Positions 22,590 to 35,082 of a stretch of 64,000 bases of DNA are shown here, one piece after another. Below the pieces are notes generated by a model that made no database searches, was not told the DNA's origin, and was given only the letters and a program-made list of their open reading frames with translations. The stretch comes from Bromus sterilis (taxonomy: Eukaryota > Streptophyta > Magnoliopsida > Poales > Poaceae). The stretch lies in assembly GCA_950022295.1 (NCBI GenBank), contig OX465599.1, forward strand, positions 283,423,501 to 283,487,500, given 5' to 3'. Numbering within the stretch: the first letter of the stretch is position 1; the number at the start of each line of letters is the position of its first letter. Both the position numbers and the translations under genes were made by a program.

Positions 22590-23350
22590 GGTATTATAAA
22601 ATTCCAATTCCCTCTCAATAAAGGGATGGAATACTTCTCTAGGAAAAATATTAAGTTGCATTTTGAGTCCGTCACACGGGCTAGTTATTTTCTTGAAAAG
22701 ACTTGATCTACTTGCATTAAGCCTAGCTAATGGCTTTAAAGAAGCGCTTTCGGGAGGCAACCCGCAACGAATTTAGGATTTCCTTTTTGCTTTTCTTCTG
22801 TTTTTAGTGGTCTTGATGATTGTTACTACTGTAGCAACATCATTGTATCTTTACTTTTCAAGCTTTGTGCCTTTTATAGCCTCATATGATAAGGGAAGTG
22901 AAAGTTGTGACATGCTGTCCAGAAAATAGATTCTGTCCTCGTGACTAGAAAAGTCACAGAAAAATCCCAGTTCATCTTTTTGAGCTGATTTTTTTACACA
23001 GCGTGCTATATATAATTACGAAAATTTCGAATGTCTGAGTTTTTCGATTTGAGTTGCAGAAGTATCCCTAAAAAATTCTTTACTACCTGCTGGTCTGCTT
23101 TTCACAGATTCTGTCCTGTTTTGCCTTTTCTTCATTTTGCAAACCTTAAGCTTGCTTTTTGTTTGCAAAAACTGTTTGGCACTCTTGAGAAACAGTAGAC
23201 CTTCGAGAATATCTTTGTTTCCAGTAGAGAAAAATTATTTTATTATGGGTACTAACCTCGCTAATCAGATTATGATGATTTATGTATGAACGGAGTTTTC
23301 AAGTGTGCGAGGGAAGATGATGAAAGAAGATTCAGGAGTGTCAAGCGCTC

Positions 23351-23440
23351 AAGCTTGGGGATGCCCCCATGCATCCCCAAGATATATTCAAGGAGATTCA
23401 AGCGTCTAAGCTTGGGGATGCCCCCGTGCATCCCCTTCTC
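23351..23440 (+). repeat. Duplicated stem-loop GGGGATGC...GCATCCCC
   Basis: CTTGGGGATGC (23354-23364) is followed by a 6-nt spacer and its exact complement GCATCCCCAAG (23371-23381), an 11-bp perfect stem. A second, slightly altered copy follows at about 23411-23437. The same pair occurs at about 45668-45752 in unit 2. It lies in the long non-coding 3' region of the Athila-like family. Confidence 0.8.
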
Positions 23441-25612
23441 CATCAACAATTATCAGTTCGCCTCTCGTCTTACTATATTTTTATCACTTCATGCGTTATG
23501 TGCTATGCTTGGAGCGTCTCGCTCTTAGGTTTTATTTTTAGTTTTCTTTAGCTTCACTTGCTGTTCATAACAAGTTAGAACCCAGATTTCTTTGTGTGGG
23601 AGAGAAACACGCTCCACTTCCAAAATCTAGAACACAACATAGGACTTTTCATGTTTATCTTTGATGTGTGTGTTCTTTATCTTTTTCATAGCTACTGCCA
23701 TGTTTTGCTCTTAGCTTTCATGCTTATCTTTTCAAAGAGCTTTTGTTTAGTTCGTTGCTGGAACTCTCTTGAGTTTTCATGTTTATCTTGTTTAGAGAGT
23801 TTGCCTGTTGCACTGAGTTTTGTATCTTGACTTGAAGTAGGTAATTGAGGTTGCTATTCTTTTGTAGTAGTAACTTGCAATAGTTTTGAGGTATTGTTTT
23901 GTGTAATGTTTGGACTTTTGGTGTCAAGAGATTTAGCCTATTAGTGATAGATGTCGTATTTTGGGCAATCCATGTTTATTTTCAAAACTTACAAAATTAG
24001 TTGAGAACTTTAGCTACTAGATGGATCACTACTCTTCTGAGGGGTCGAATATTAGAGTACACTCACGTACCATGAGTCGAGGATGCGCAAGGATAACCAA
24101 ACCCCCATACACTCCTTCTCGGGGTAATTTTCTCTTTGTGAACCTCCTTATTAGATTGAGAGTTACCGATAATAGGTGCATGAGTTCTTCGGACTAATGT
24201 GAGTATTCGAAAGTTGACACTTCCACCTTCCCATATTTTTCTAGCCTCTCCTGTGTCGTGCATTTCTTTCTTCTCACTCCGAGTGTTGGCGTCCACCTTC
24301 GCCGGTACATCCAAATCCTTGGCACGATACACTCTGTCATCATAAACCTCCTTATATCCTTCCTCAAATTAGCCACCTTACCTACCTATCAAGGCATTTC
24401 CATAGCCTTTCCGAGATATATTGCCATGCAACATCCATCTTCTCATGACTTGATCTTCATGTCATACATGCTACTTGCTTGATCAATGAGCCGCATGCTA
24501 GTTTGTCCTTGCCCTAATCATTGCTATATGACGCGCTAGTATCATTGCATATCCTGCTACACTGGCAGAGGCATACATTTGCATACATCATGATAGTTAC
24601 ATTTTCTTTATGATTTGAGTACTTTGTAAAGTGTGAAAGATCTTGTATACTCCTTGTAATATATAGAGTGTTGCCCATAAAGTGAGGAAAAGATCCCAAA
24701 GAGGACAAATGAGAGAAATAGAAAGAGCCATTGAGGTCACCAAAAAAATACAAAAAATAGAAAAAGAGAAAAAAGAAAAAAAAGAGAGAAGGGGGCACAC
24801 TACTATTCCTTTTGAGAGATCCACACTCGTACTCCCTCCTATATCTTGTACTCCATAGAGATTATCATTCATGCATATAGCTATGTGGGGACCTTCACAC
24901 TATAGAACTTGGCTTGTATATTCCAATGATGAGCCTCCTCAAATGAGCTCTAGGTCTTCTTGAGCTAGCAAGTTGGATGCACCCCCACTAGTTCCATTGG
25001 AGAGCTTACCTTAGCTCATATGTGCATCCGTTGCATGGCAATCCCTACTCCTCACATCATATATATCTATCATTTGGCTTTCTCTCGCCTATGATTGTAC
25101 TCATTGATGTGAACCTTTCACACCTTTTTGTCTTCCTCATCCACCATATTCTCTCTTTTCCATCCTAAGTGTCAACTTTCTTGCTTACACTCATCCATTG
25201 CATGAGTGCTCAAAATGTCGAAAAGGAGTGGATCATTTTGACTTGTACCTGGCTAGTGGTCTGGGGATGAGTCAAGATAAGATTCCAAAGAAGACCAAGT
25301 GTGAAACTTTAGTAGGTTGAGTTATCAACACAAAAATACTTTTTCTCGTATATCCCTATCCCCTTTCTTGCACGCAAACACCATTTGGAGACATTCGAGT
25401 CACGGACAGCGAGAGCTCTTGCACCTTTATGTTCTTATGTTGCTTGCTTCAATACTAAATATAGACTCTTGCCTGTTATGACTTGGATTGAATTACATGC
25501 CTTGATTGCTTTACTTAAAAAGTTCTTATATGGTTGTTAGCATGTCACCACAGAAATTATGCTTTTATCATTTACCTACTCGAGGACGAGCAGGAATTAA
25601 GCTTGGAGATGT

Positions 25613-27284
25613 TGATACGTCCAAAACGTATCTATAATTTCTGCTTGCTCCATGCCTCTTTTGTGTGACATTGCTATGATATTGATGAACTTCCATACAC
25701 TTTTGATCATATTTGGACTAACCTATTAACTCAGTGCACCCCAGTGTCAGTTCCTGTTTTCTGATGTTTTTCTATTTCAGGTTTCCCCCATATTAAAAGT
25801 GCTCCAAAAATTCGGGGAAAATCAAATAAAAAATCAGCGTACAGGAAGCTTCCGGAATAACCGAGGGGGGGGGGGGGGCAGAGGGGACCCACCAGGGCCC
25901 CAGGCACCCTCCCGGAGCGCCCCAGGGTGGGGCCGCGCCAGGGGGTCGCCTGGACCCCTGGTGCCCCCCTGGCTGCCCCCTTCGCCTATTTATTCCCCGT
26001 GACGCAAAAGCCCCGAGACGGGAACCCTTTTTCGCGATCTCTCCTCTGTTCCGCCGCCGCCGTGCTTCCAAGATGGGGAGCACCAGAAGACCTCTTCTCG
26101 GCACCCTGCCGGAGGGAGGAATCACCTCCGGGAGCTTCTCCACCACCATGGACGCTTCCCGAATGAACCGTGAGTAGTCCACCTTGGACCATGGGTCTAT
26201 GATCAGTAGCTATGTGATGTTCTCCTCCCCTCTTTGTTCTTCATGGATTAGACCTCGTGAGCTTCCCTACATGATCGAGGCACATATGTAATATTTCTGC
26301 TGTTGCTATGCTGAGTTTGCTGGGATCCGGTGGATTATGAGATTATGTTCAGATTGTGTTTGAGTAATATATTTGATTCTCCTCTTTTATATTTATGTTC
26401 TTGAGTAATTCTTGCATGTTCTCCGTTGATGTTTATTGCTTTGGCCAAGTAGTAGGTAGTGACTCCAAGAGGGAGCATTATGCTTGATTGTGGGTTCATG
26501 CCCCCCGATGACTAGCTTGAGTGACAAACATGAGTCTAGGGGATGTGTTGTTGACACAAGGGGGAAAACAACGGTGCTTGTACTTGCGGGTGCAAGGATT
26601 GTCTACTTTACACAAAGTTCTTTAATGTAGTTGTCTGTTGCTTTGAGTTTACACTTTGGGTGGGATTCGCAACTTAATACCAGCGAGATGTTCTGGATAG
26701 ATATCTCAAGGTGGATGATTAGTAGGTAGATGCAGATGGATTTCGGTCTACTTGTCTTGGCGTGCCGCCCATGCTTTTGAGCCTCTTCCTTTCTTTATAG
26801 TAAAATTAACATTGGTTTGCGCACATAATCCTGTCAATTGCCCAACTGTAATTTGTTTACCTCACATAGCTATTTATCGTCTTTTGGGAGAGAGACATCA
26901 CTAGGGAACATCATAGAACCCCGGTCCATATTTCCTACATTGTTTACACTATCAATTTACTTTCAGTATTTACTTTTCCGTTGCTATCACTATCATTATT
27001 ATCCCGTGCGTTTTATCCTTTGTAAACAACAAGGCCGGAGGAGTTGACAACTCCTCTGTACTCGTTGGGAAGCAAAGTTATTTGCTGTGTGTGCAGGTCC
27101 AGGAGAAGCAAGTGATTATCAAACGACGCATTACTTGCCAAACCACCTACTTGTATCTGTTGGAGTCCTACTGGTCGATCCTAAACCATGGTATCTTCAC
27201 CAAGGGAAATTTCCGCTACGCTACATCTCAACCTTCCACTTTGGGTAACCAATGAGGGGCGAGAAGTAAACTCTCGTGACATCA
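25613..27284 (+). repeat. Athila-like LTR A
   Basis: 1,672 bp from TGATACGTCCAAAACG to GTGACATCA. It is preceded by a purine-rich tract and contains a G14 run (25865-25878) in a GC-rich patch. Open frames around 25790-26180 on both strands are not conserved in the other LTR copies. It is followed directly by a second, truncated LTR copy rather than by a primer site. Confidence 0.85.
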
Positions 27285-28030
27285 TCCACCACCATGGATG
27301 CTTCCCGGATGAACCGTGAGTAGTCCACCTTGGACCATGGGTCTATGATCAGTAGCTATGTGATGTTCTCCTCCAATCTTTGTTCTTCATGGATTAGACC
27401 TCGTGAGCTGCCCTACATGATCGAGGCACATATGTAATATTTCTGCTGTTGCTATGCTGAGTTTGCTGGGATCCGATGGATTATGAGATTATGTTCAGAT
27501 TGTGTTTGAGTAATATATTTGATTCTCCTCTTTTATATTTATGTTCTAGAGTAATTCTTGCATGTTCTCCTTTGCTGTTTATTGCTTTGGCCAAGTAGTA
27601 GGTAGTGACTCCAAGAGGGAGCGTTATGCATGATTGTGGGTTCATGCCCCCCCCCTGATGACTAGCTTGAGTGACAGAAACATGAGTCTAGGGGATGTGT
27701 TGTTGACACAAGGAGGAAAACAACGGTGCTTGTACTTGCGGGTGCAAGGATTGTTTACTTTACGCAAAGTTCTTTAATGCAGTTGTCCGTTGCTTTGAGT
27801 TTACACTTTGGGTGGGATTCGCAACTTAATACCAACGAGATGTTCTGGATAGATATCTCAAGGTGGATGATTAGTAGGTAGATGCAGATGGATTTAGGTC
27901 TACTTGTCTTGGCGTACCACCCATGCTTTTGAGCCTCTTCCTTTCTTCATAGCATAATTAGCATTGGTTTGCGCACATAATCCTGTCAATTGCCCAGCTG
28001 TAATTTGTTTACCTCGCATGGTTATTTTAT

Positions 28031-28230
28031 GGGACATTTACATTTTTTCCCCTAATCTTGCCCCAGCCTTAGCTTTACCCCTAAAAAAAACATGTGCTCA
28101 ACTTTGCCCCTCTTCCGTCTGGTGCCGTTTCAGAAATGCCCCTCCGTACCCTTTCCGTCCAGTCAAAGGGGTTTGACCGTGCTGGAGACTGATTTCGGAC
28201 AATTTACCCCTGGTACTTACATGTGGGGCC
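28031..28230 (+). repeat. MULE left terminal inverted repeat
   Basis: About 200 bp; starts GGGACATTTACATTTTTTCC and extends to the ACATGTGGGGCC at 28219-28230. It matches the reverse complement of 44474-44669 imperfectly, with landmarks CCTAATCTTGCCCCAG, ACATGTGCTCAACTT, CAGTCAAAGGGGTTTGACCG. Confidence 0.93.
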
Positions 28231-29300
28231 CTTTAGACAGTTATACTCACTCGCAGATCTCCTCTCCTCTTCTCTCTTCTTTCTTCTCTTCTCTCTGGCG
28301 ACTAGAACCCTAACCCTAGGCCGCCCACGATTTCGTCCACCTTCAGCCGCCGTGGAGGGATAGCGTGGGGATTGAGATGGGCAGCGGCTGGATCTGACCC
28401 GCCGCTCCTCTTCACCGAGGGATTTCGCGAATGGCTGCCGTTCGTGGAAGCGGCGCCGACAGCGGCAGAGCTGAGAGCTCTCAGACCACATCGGCGACCA
28501 CAGCGGCGACCACAAAGGCGGCCACATCGACGCTTCCAACGGGGTAAGTATATCTGCACATCCACCATTAGCTTACTCGCGTGCGCACTATGCTTCCTCT
28601 TTCCCTTATCTAATGTTTTTGAACATTTACCATAGGATGGATCCAGCTAGAGCTTTCAATCTGAACTGTAGGATGGAAAACCAAGTCTTAGGAAGTATGG
28701 GTACAAAAGGATCTGGCATAGGGTTTAGTTTCACTCTTGTAGTTGACTGCACATCAACATTTGTGAAGTTTAGAGCTGCAATCTCAGATAAATATCCATG
28801 GGGCCTATATGATGCTGTAGAATTTAGGTATTGGGACATGAGAAATACTAATTGGGTGCCAGTGCAGTCTGATGATGAACTGGGAATTATGTTTGCAACC
28901 AATACTGAAACTAAGTCAGTACAGTTAGAAATTAATGTGATACAAAGGATGAGAGGACAGACTGAGAGGAGAGAAACTAGATCTCAAGCTCACAGTTCTC
29001 AAGCTAGGTGCAGTCAAACAAGAGGAAGAGGGAGTTCAGGTGGCAGAGGGAGTTCAGGTGCAAGAGGGAGTTCAGGTGCAAAAGGAAGAGGTAGTTAATG
29101 TGGAAAAAGAAATTCAGAAACTAGTGCAGTGCATGAACCAGGTCCTAGCAGTACCAAACAAGCAGATGCTGATCCAATCATAGAAGAGGAACAACCTGAT
29201 GATGTACCCACAGATGATGAGGATGAATTAATGCATCTTGAGTTTGTAATAGGGAAGAAGCCAAAGGGGAAGGAACCAGCTCAGCAGGATGATTACATTG

Positions 29301-30868
29301 TGTAAGTGCATCAAGTGCCCTCCCCTTGAGGTGTTGGAGTTTGATGACAAAACGGTTAAGGGACTTATGTGTTTGTGAGTATACACAGGAGAACAGTCCC
29401 TGATGTGGTGTTTAACCACCAATGTTGACCCCCAAAATGTTGAGGAACATTGGAGAAAACGGTGCGTTTCCTGAAGAATGAAGTCGCGCGAAATCCTGAG
29501 GAAACAGGATCCTGAAGCGTTCGTTTGAAGCGTTCGTTTGAAGCGTTCGTTTGAAGCGTTCGTTTGAAGCTGAAGCTGAAGACGATCCTGAGGACGTTCG
29601 CGCTGAAGACGAAGTTGAAGCGTAGTCTTCGCTAAGACTTTTTATACTTCTTGAGTCATAGGAAAACACCGCACTGTTGGAGGGGTTGAAGAAAACGAGT
29701 TCCGAAGGTCTGAGGAAGTGCTCAGTTAGGAATCCTGAAGAAAAACCCTGAGGAAATCTCCTGCAGTAGAAGTTCAGTCCTCGGGTGTCTGAGACGTTGT
29801 TCTTCAGGACATTGAGGAATCTGTCTTCGGTTGAGGAGTATGGAGACTGCGAGTGCAGTTCTCCTGAAGAGAGAGTGATCTCCTGCAGTAGAAGTTCAGT
29901 CCTCGTGTGTCTGAGACGTTGTTCTTCAGGACACTGAGGTAACTAACTTCGGTTGAGGAGTGTGGAGAGAGAATACTTTGACCGTGCCACATGTTGCGTG
30001 GTGAGAGGCTAGAACCTATCTAGCAACGGTCATTTCCGAGGGCATGAGAGTAATTGCATGCATGGGCATTTATGTCCTTTCACCTCGGGTTGCTCCGTGG
30101 CTATAAATAGCCACCCCCAGCCCCATTTGTGGGTTGGCTTCTCTGAGAGAAAAACTGACACTTGTCATTTGAGAGCAACCCACCTCTGAGGAAACTGAAG
30201 AACCTATGTGAGGAAAACCACCAGCCTGAGTAGTTGAGCATTTCTGAGGAAGTCGGTTCGAGTGATCCGAAGCTTTTTACTCTTGAAGACTGTGATCTTC
30301 CAGTCGGTGTAGAAGTCTTCAGTCTGAGGAAGTCAAGATGCAATTGTGACTTCCCGGAGTGACTGAGTCTGTGAAGGTTTCGGGAGTCTACCTTGAAGAC
30401 TCACCTGAGTTATTGGACGGAGTCTGAGGACTTTAGTTCAAGGAGAACAAGGTGAAGACTATGTCTTCTGAGTTGAATCTCAGCCTCTCCAACCAGACGT
30501 AGAGTTGTCACAGCAACTTGAACTGGTCTACCAAACCAATGTCTTCAATCTCTGGTGCTATCTCTTCAACCTCTTAAGCTTCAGTATTTGATATGATATG
30601 CTTCAGCTCTCCCTCTGCTCTTTGTCTTCATACTATGCATCTGAAGCACTTCTACTTATCTGAATTGATTTATTTCTGTTGCATTATGATGAGCTGCCCT
30701 AATGATTACATTCTGTGAAGTTTTATTTCTTCATGATTTTGGTTACTTCTTCAGCTTCATGATTTTCTTCAGCTTCATGATTGCTTCAGTCCTGAAGAAA
30801 ACCAAAATCTGGTAGTAAAATTGAAAATCTCCCATTCACCCCCCTCTGGTCGATATATTGCACTTTCA
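29301..30868 (+). repeat. 5' LTR of copia 1
   Basis: 1,568 bp, TGTAAGTGCATCAAGTGC to TATTGCACTTTCA. It holds four copies of GAAGCGTTCGTTT (29514-29565), two partly duplicated CTGCAGTAGAAGTTCAGTCC blocks (about 29761 and 29882) and a TATA box at 30102-30109. Confidence 0.95.
30102..30109 (+). promoter_or_regulatory. TATA box of the copia 1 LTR promoter
   Basis: TATAAATA within GGCTATAAATAGCC, an inverted repeat around the box, is conserved in the 3' LTR at 39949-39956. It is the likely start signal for element RNA. Confidence 0.75.
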
Positions 30869-30870
30869 AT

Positions 30871-30882
30871 TGGTATCAGAGC
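30871..30882 (+). other. Primer-binding site of copia 1
   Basis: TGGTATCAGAGC, two bases after the 5' LTR end; complementary to the 3' end of initiator tRNA-Met. Confidence 0.93.
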
Positions 30883-30934
30883 AAGGTACTCCTTTGTTCT
30901 GTGTGATTCGGTTTAACCACCTGGAGTTTTTGTT

Positions 30935-33331
30935 ATGTCGACCTCAGGTACAATGAGCGTTGCCTCAAACTGCCCCATCTTCGACGGGACAGACTATCCA
31001 TATTGGAAGAACAAGATGAGGATGCATCTTGAAGCCATTGACAAGGATCTGTGGGATATTGTTGATCAAGGCATTCCTGAAGCAAATCTGATGACTGCTC
31101 CTGAAGTTGTCAAGAGGAACTGTCAGCTTGATGCAAAAGCTCGAAGCATCATTGGTGGTCATCTCAACAAGGCTCAGTTCAACCGTATCAGTGGTCTGGA
31201 TACTGCAAAGAAGATATGGACAAGACTGTCTAAAGTCAATGAAGGAGTCTCTGCTCAACGAGACTCTCGGGTTGATACACTCCGCAGTCTCTTCAACAGG
31301 TTCAAGAGGCTGGACAATGATCACGTGCAACAAACCTTTGACAGACTCACTGACATATCCAATGAACTTCAAGCACTGGGTGCCGCTGATATCACAGATC
31401 ATGAAGTTGTGAAGAAACTACTGAGGTTACTGGATGACTCGTTTGAGTTCCTATCACTGATGATTCAAGAAAGGCCCGACTTCAAGACTCTGGATCCAGC
31501 GGACATTCTCGAGCGCCTCAATGCTCATGAACTGAAGCTCTCTGAAAAACGAGATTTATACAGCTCCACGCCTAAGGTCCGCGCGCTAAAAGCTAGAGCA
31601 CGAAGAGTGTCCTCTGATGAAGAGTCTGAGGCTGATACTGATGATCCTGAAACCCTCAGCCGTGAACTTGCTCTCCTCACCAGAAAGTTTCAAAGATTCA
31701 CGAAGAATAATCGCTTCGGAAATTCCTCAAGATCGTCCTCAAGAAAAAGAAAAGATGATGACTCTGTCGAAGCAAGAAAGAGAGTCTGCCACAAGTGCAA
31801 GAAACTTGGGCATTACATCGCTGAGTGTCCTCTGTGGGAAAAGGAAGCTAGACTGAAGAAGAAGAAGAAAGGGAAAGATGACAGTTTTGATGAAACGACT
31901 AAGAAGAAATCCTCAAGATCCTCAAAGCCTGCTGGATACAGGAATAGCAATTCCCGCAAGGTTCGCGCATATCTCGGAAAAAAATTGGACTCGGAAGAAT
32001 CTGGTTCCAACCCTGATGCTGAGGAAGAAGAATCTGAAGAATCTGAGGGTGTGGCCGGTTTGGCTCTTGCCATGACGCTTGTCTCAAAGTCAATCTTCAG
32101 CACTGAGGAATCTGGTCTATCACATGTTGATGATGAAGCTGAAGCCACAACCCCTTCCTTATGCTTCATGGCCAAGTCCTCCAAGGTATCTTCTTACTCA
32201 TCATCAGATGATCCCTCTGATGAAGAACCTGATGAAAACTATGCTAAACTTGGTTAACTTGCATCTAAGCAACAACGTGCACTTGAAAAGATTCAGATCT
32301 CACTAAACAAGAGTGATGATATGTTGGTTGAGGAAATGACGAAGACTCAAAAGTTGACTGATGAATCAAAAATTCTTCAGTCAAAGTTTGATGACTTGTT
32401 CAATCGTCATGAGGCACTCCTTACCGATCATGAAAAGCTGGCTCATGAGTTCCTCATGAGGAAACAAGAACTTGAACGCGTAAGGATGTCTCATGACGAT
32501 CTGAGGAAAGAAAATGATTCACTCCTCTCCCAACAGATCATCATGCCACAAGAAGGATTTAATCCTCCCTGTTTAAAATGCATTGAACATGATCGTATCA
32601 TCTCTGTGCCTAGTTCCTCAATGTCTTCAGACTCTGTTATTTCTATTGTTTCTGTGGTATCTAACCCCTCATCTGAGGATACCATAGACATTGCTGAAGA
32701 AAATGCTAGGTTGAAGAGTCTACTGGAAACTGGCATGTTCAAGAGTATGAAAGGACATCAGACCCTTTGTGACATCCTCAAGAAACAGATCCTCAACATG
32801 AACCCGAGGAAAGAAGGTGTCGCATTCACTCGGAAACTCAACCCTGATGGGTCTTACTGGAAACCTGAACAATATCCAGAGACCACTTGGGTTCGGGCAA
32901 AGACGCCTCCTCCTGATCCCTATACTTTATCTGGTTATGATACTGTTTCTTCAGTTGTGATGAATGAGTCTTTTGACTCAAACTATAAACTGTTTAAGAA
33001 TGGTAATGGTGAGGTATTCGCCAGATACATCGGAACTAACTGCAGGAACGGTCCTCCAGTCAAGCAGATCTGGGTTCAGAAGGACCTCATCACTAACCTT
33101 CTTGTGAATGCAGATGCAAATGAGTTGAGGATGTCCTTAGTGGACAATTCTTCAAAAATTCATGAATATGAGCATGTTTCATCTAATCACTTCGTTCACA
33201 GGGAAGATCAGAACAAGAATGCTTACTCCTATGATTATCCTGATACCTCACCCGTGAGGCAATACTCTCCTTGTCGTTCCTCAAATTCTTCAAAACCACC
33301 CGTGCGAATGTGGGTGGTTAAGAAGAACTAA
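30935..33331 (+). pseudogene. Copia 1 gag (one in-frame stop)
   Basis: Capsid/nucleocapsid protein. The N-terminus has FDGTDYPYWKNKM (residues 14-26), typical of copia gag, followed by the helical capsid region (KIWTRLSKVNEG, LNAHELKLSEK). A CCHC knuckle CHKCKKLGHYIAEC occupies about residues 286-299, inside a Lys/Ser-rich stretch. A TAA at 32255-32257 interrupts the frame after 440 codons. The frame is open again from 32258 to TAA at 33329-33331, with a coiled-coil-like segment and a C-terminal region (FARYIGTN, KPPVRMWVVKKN) that in this lineage precedes protease. The gag is unusually long for copia, as in Sireviruses. Only one lesion was seen. Confidence 0.88.
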
Positions 33332-33544
33332 TCTCTTCTATAGGAACGCGTCCTGAGGCAAACTAACCATATTGCAGATCCTATGCCCAGGACGAAAATT
33401 ATGTGTCAGCTGAAGAATATCGTTATACTGAAATCGTGAGGCTTAAAATCCTGAGGAATACAGTCCTGAAAAATACACGAATTCTTCAAACTGATGCTGG
33501 CTCATAACTTGTTGTGTGAGATACTAACTCTTCTGTAGGAAAAT
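33332..33544 (+). other. Gag-pol spacer of copia 1
   Basis: About 210 bp without an open frame. It contains splice-acceptor-like strings (TCTTCTATAG at about 33335-33344 and CTCTTCTGTAG ending 33539) just before the protease motif. Confidence 0.4.
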
Positions 33545-34098
33545 TCTTCGGGGAGAACTGAATGGATTATGGATAGCGGATGCACGAATCATATGACTGG
33601 TGACATAAATCTTCTCATGGAATCTTCTCTGAGTCCTTCATCGAAGAAAACAATTGCATTCGCTAACCATCATAATCACAAGCTATATCAAATGGATGTA
33701 AAAATTGCATTCCTCAATGGTAATGTCGAGGAAGAAGTATATGTTGCTCAACCTCCAGGTTTTGAAGATGCAAAGAAGCCTGATATGGTGTATAGATTGA
33801 AGAAAGCTCTGTATGGACTGAAGCAAGCCCCATGGGCTTGGTATGACACATTGCGTGACTTCCTCATCAGCAAGGGCTTCAAATTCGTCAGCAACGCAAT
33901 GGCACCTTCATCTCTCAAGAGAAGTACCTCAAGGAATGCCTCAGGAAACTCGGGATGCAAGACTGCAAAGGTATCAAGACCCCGATGCCTAAAAACGGAT
34001 GCCTCGGTCCTGATGAAAATGGCAAGGACTACGATCAGAAGGTATACCGCTCCATGATTGGTTCTCTGCTATACTTATGTGCTTCAAGACCTGACTCC
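33545..34098 (+). pseudogene. Copia 1 pol remnant (protease start and RT scraps)
   Basis: The frame opens with the protease active site MDSGCTNHMTGD (33569) and then jumps, near 33670, straight to RT (KLYQMDVKIAFLNG, YGLKQAPWAWYD). The rest of protease, all of integrase and the start of RT are missing. Near 33890 a second deletion and frameshift removes the YVDD active site and continues in RT's C-terminal part (SMIGSLLYLCASRPD, about 34050-34095). No RNase H is present. This copy cannot make its own enzymes. Confidence 0.9.
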
Positions 34099-34720
34099 TG
34101 AAGCACAACACACGATGCGTCGTACTCCTCAACTCATGAGGAACTACCTTGCTAAGTGTGAAGAAATTAACGTGGAATTGACTCAAGATACATACGACAA
34201 TTGTATGGTATCAAGTGTCACATTCCCTATAAGGTGGGTAGCGCCACCGCCCAAACACCTCAGGATTTGGTGTTCCTCAACTTCCTCAGGATGTGTTGTT
34301 ACTAAGCTTCCTCAGGATTCGAAGTCTTCATTTCTGATGATTACCGTGTTTGTCCTCAACAGCGTTCACCTATAGTTATTGTTCTTCAGCTTTTGCTTCT
34401 TCATCTAGGTGAACGTGATCGGACCCATCCCTCTGTGCTCACTTATCCAATCTGTCTATCTCATATGCGTTCATCCGGAAATCGTGTATTCCTCAGGCTG
34501 AGACCATTAGTCTTCATCATCAGCCTGAGACCGTTGGTCTTCATCCTCAGCCCTTGTCCTCAAGTTCCTAAAATCAAGGGTTTACAGTTAGAACTGTCTT
34601 CAAATTGTGGAGATTTTACCGCACGTCGTGCTTATCCACCATTAAGATATCCACTGAGGATCCCAACAATCAGGGGCTATCTGGTCCACAAATTTCGCAA
34701 CCCCTCAGCTTTCACCCCTC
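34099..34720 (+). other. Pol-ORF3 spacer of copia 1
   Basis: No domain seen in the short frames present. The segment is rich in CCTCAG strings and immediately precedes a TATA box. Confidence 0.45.
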
Positions 34721-34728
34721 TATAAATA
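34721..34728 (+). promoter_or_regulatory. Internal TATA box upstream of copia 1 ORF3
   Basis: TATAAATA in CTCTATAAATAGCCCTC, about 30 bp before a C-rich, leader-like stretch (34740-34800). It is far from either LTR and 355 bp upstream of the ORF3 ATG. A leader intron (34880-35078, GTATGC...TCACAG) would bring the ATG close to the cap site. Confidence 0.55.
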
Positions 34729-35082
34729 GCCCTCTACCCCCCCGGTCATTTCCCCCCACCGCTCCTCTCACTCTCGCGCCGCCGCCCTTGAGCTCCTCAA
34801 GATCGTGCGCTCACGTCGCCGGAGTTCGACGTCGCCGGGGACGAAGACTCGTTTGTTCCTCAGCATTCGCCTCAGTCTGGTATGCTTATTCCTCAGTGGC
34901 TTATTCCTTAGCATAATATTCCTCAGTACTGTTGTGTCCTCAAGCCAGTTCATCCTCAACTGTACTACTAGCTTTCTGAGACCTGTACCTATGCCTCATT
35001 CCTTTGTTTTCCTCAGCCTATTCCTCATGAACGCATATAACCGTACCCCACTTCCCTCGCAACTTAATTCTGTCACAGGTAC

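Larger units (their letters stand above)
22271..25612 (+). mobile_element. Athila-like internal region, plus strand, unit 1
   Basis: It begins abruptly in the protease at the edge of the truncated LTR, so its gag is missing. After the protease frame (22275-22589) come a GGGAGGCAACCC block (22752) and nearly 2.9 kb of non-coding, AT-rich sequence, ending with TTAAGCTTGGAGATGT before the LTR at 25613. No RT, RNase H or integrase is present. The same arrangement recurs in 45090-47926 and, reversed, at 17344-17850. An A-rich stretch lies at 24735-24795. Confidence 0.8.

Noticed and set aside
24063..24332. Minus-strand 89-codon frame in the Athila tail
   Set aside because: Not preserved in the homologous stretch of unit 2 (about 46350-46620); no domain.
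25793..26182. Frames in the GC patch of Athila LTR A (minus 129 codons and others)
   Set aside because: Not conserved in the other Athila LTRs; low-complexity Pro/Gly/Arg content.
30871..30882. tRNA-Met-like strings (also 49757-49768 and 4039-4050)
   Set aside because: These are 12-base primer-binding sites next to LTRs, not tRNA genes; no cloverleaf can be drawn from the flanks.
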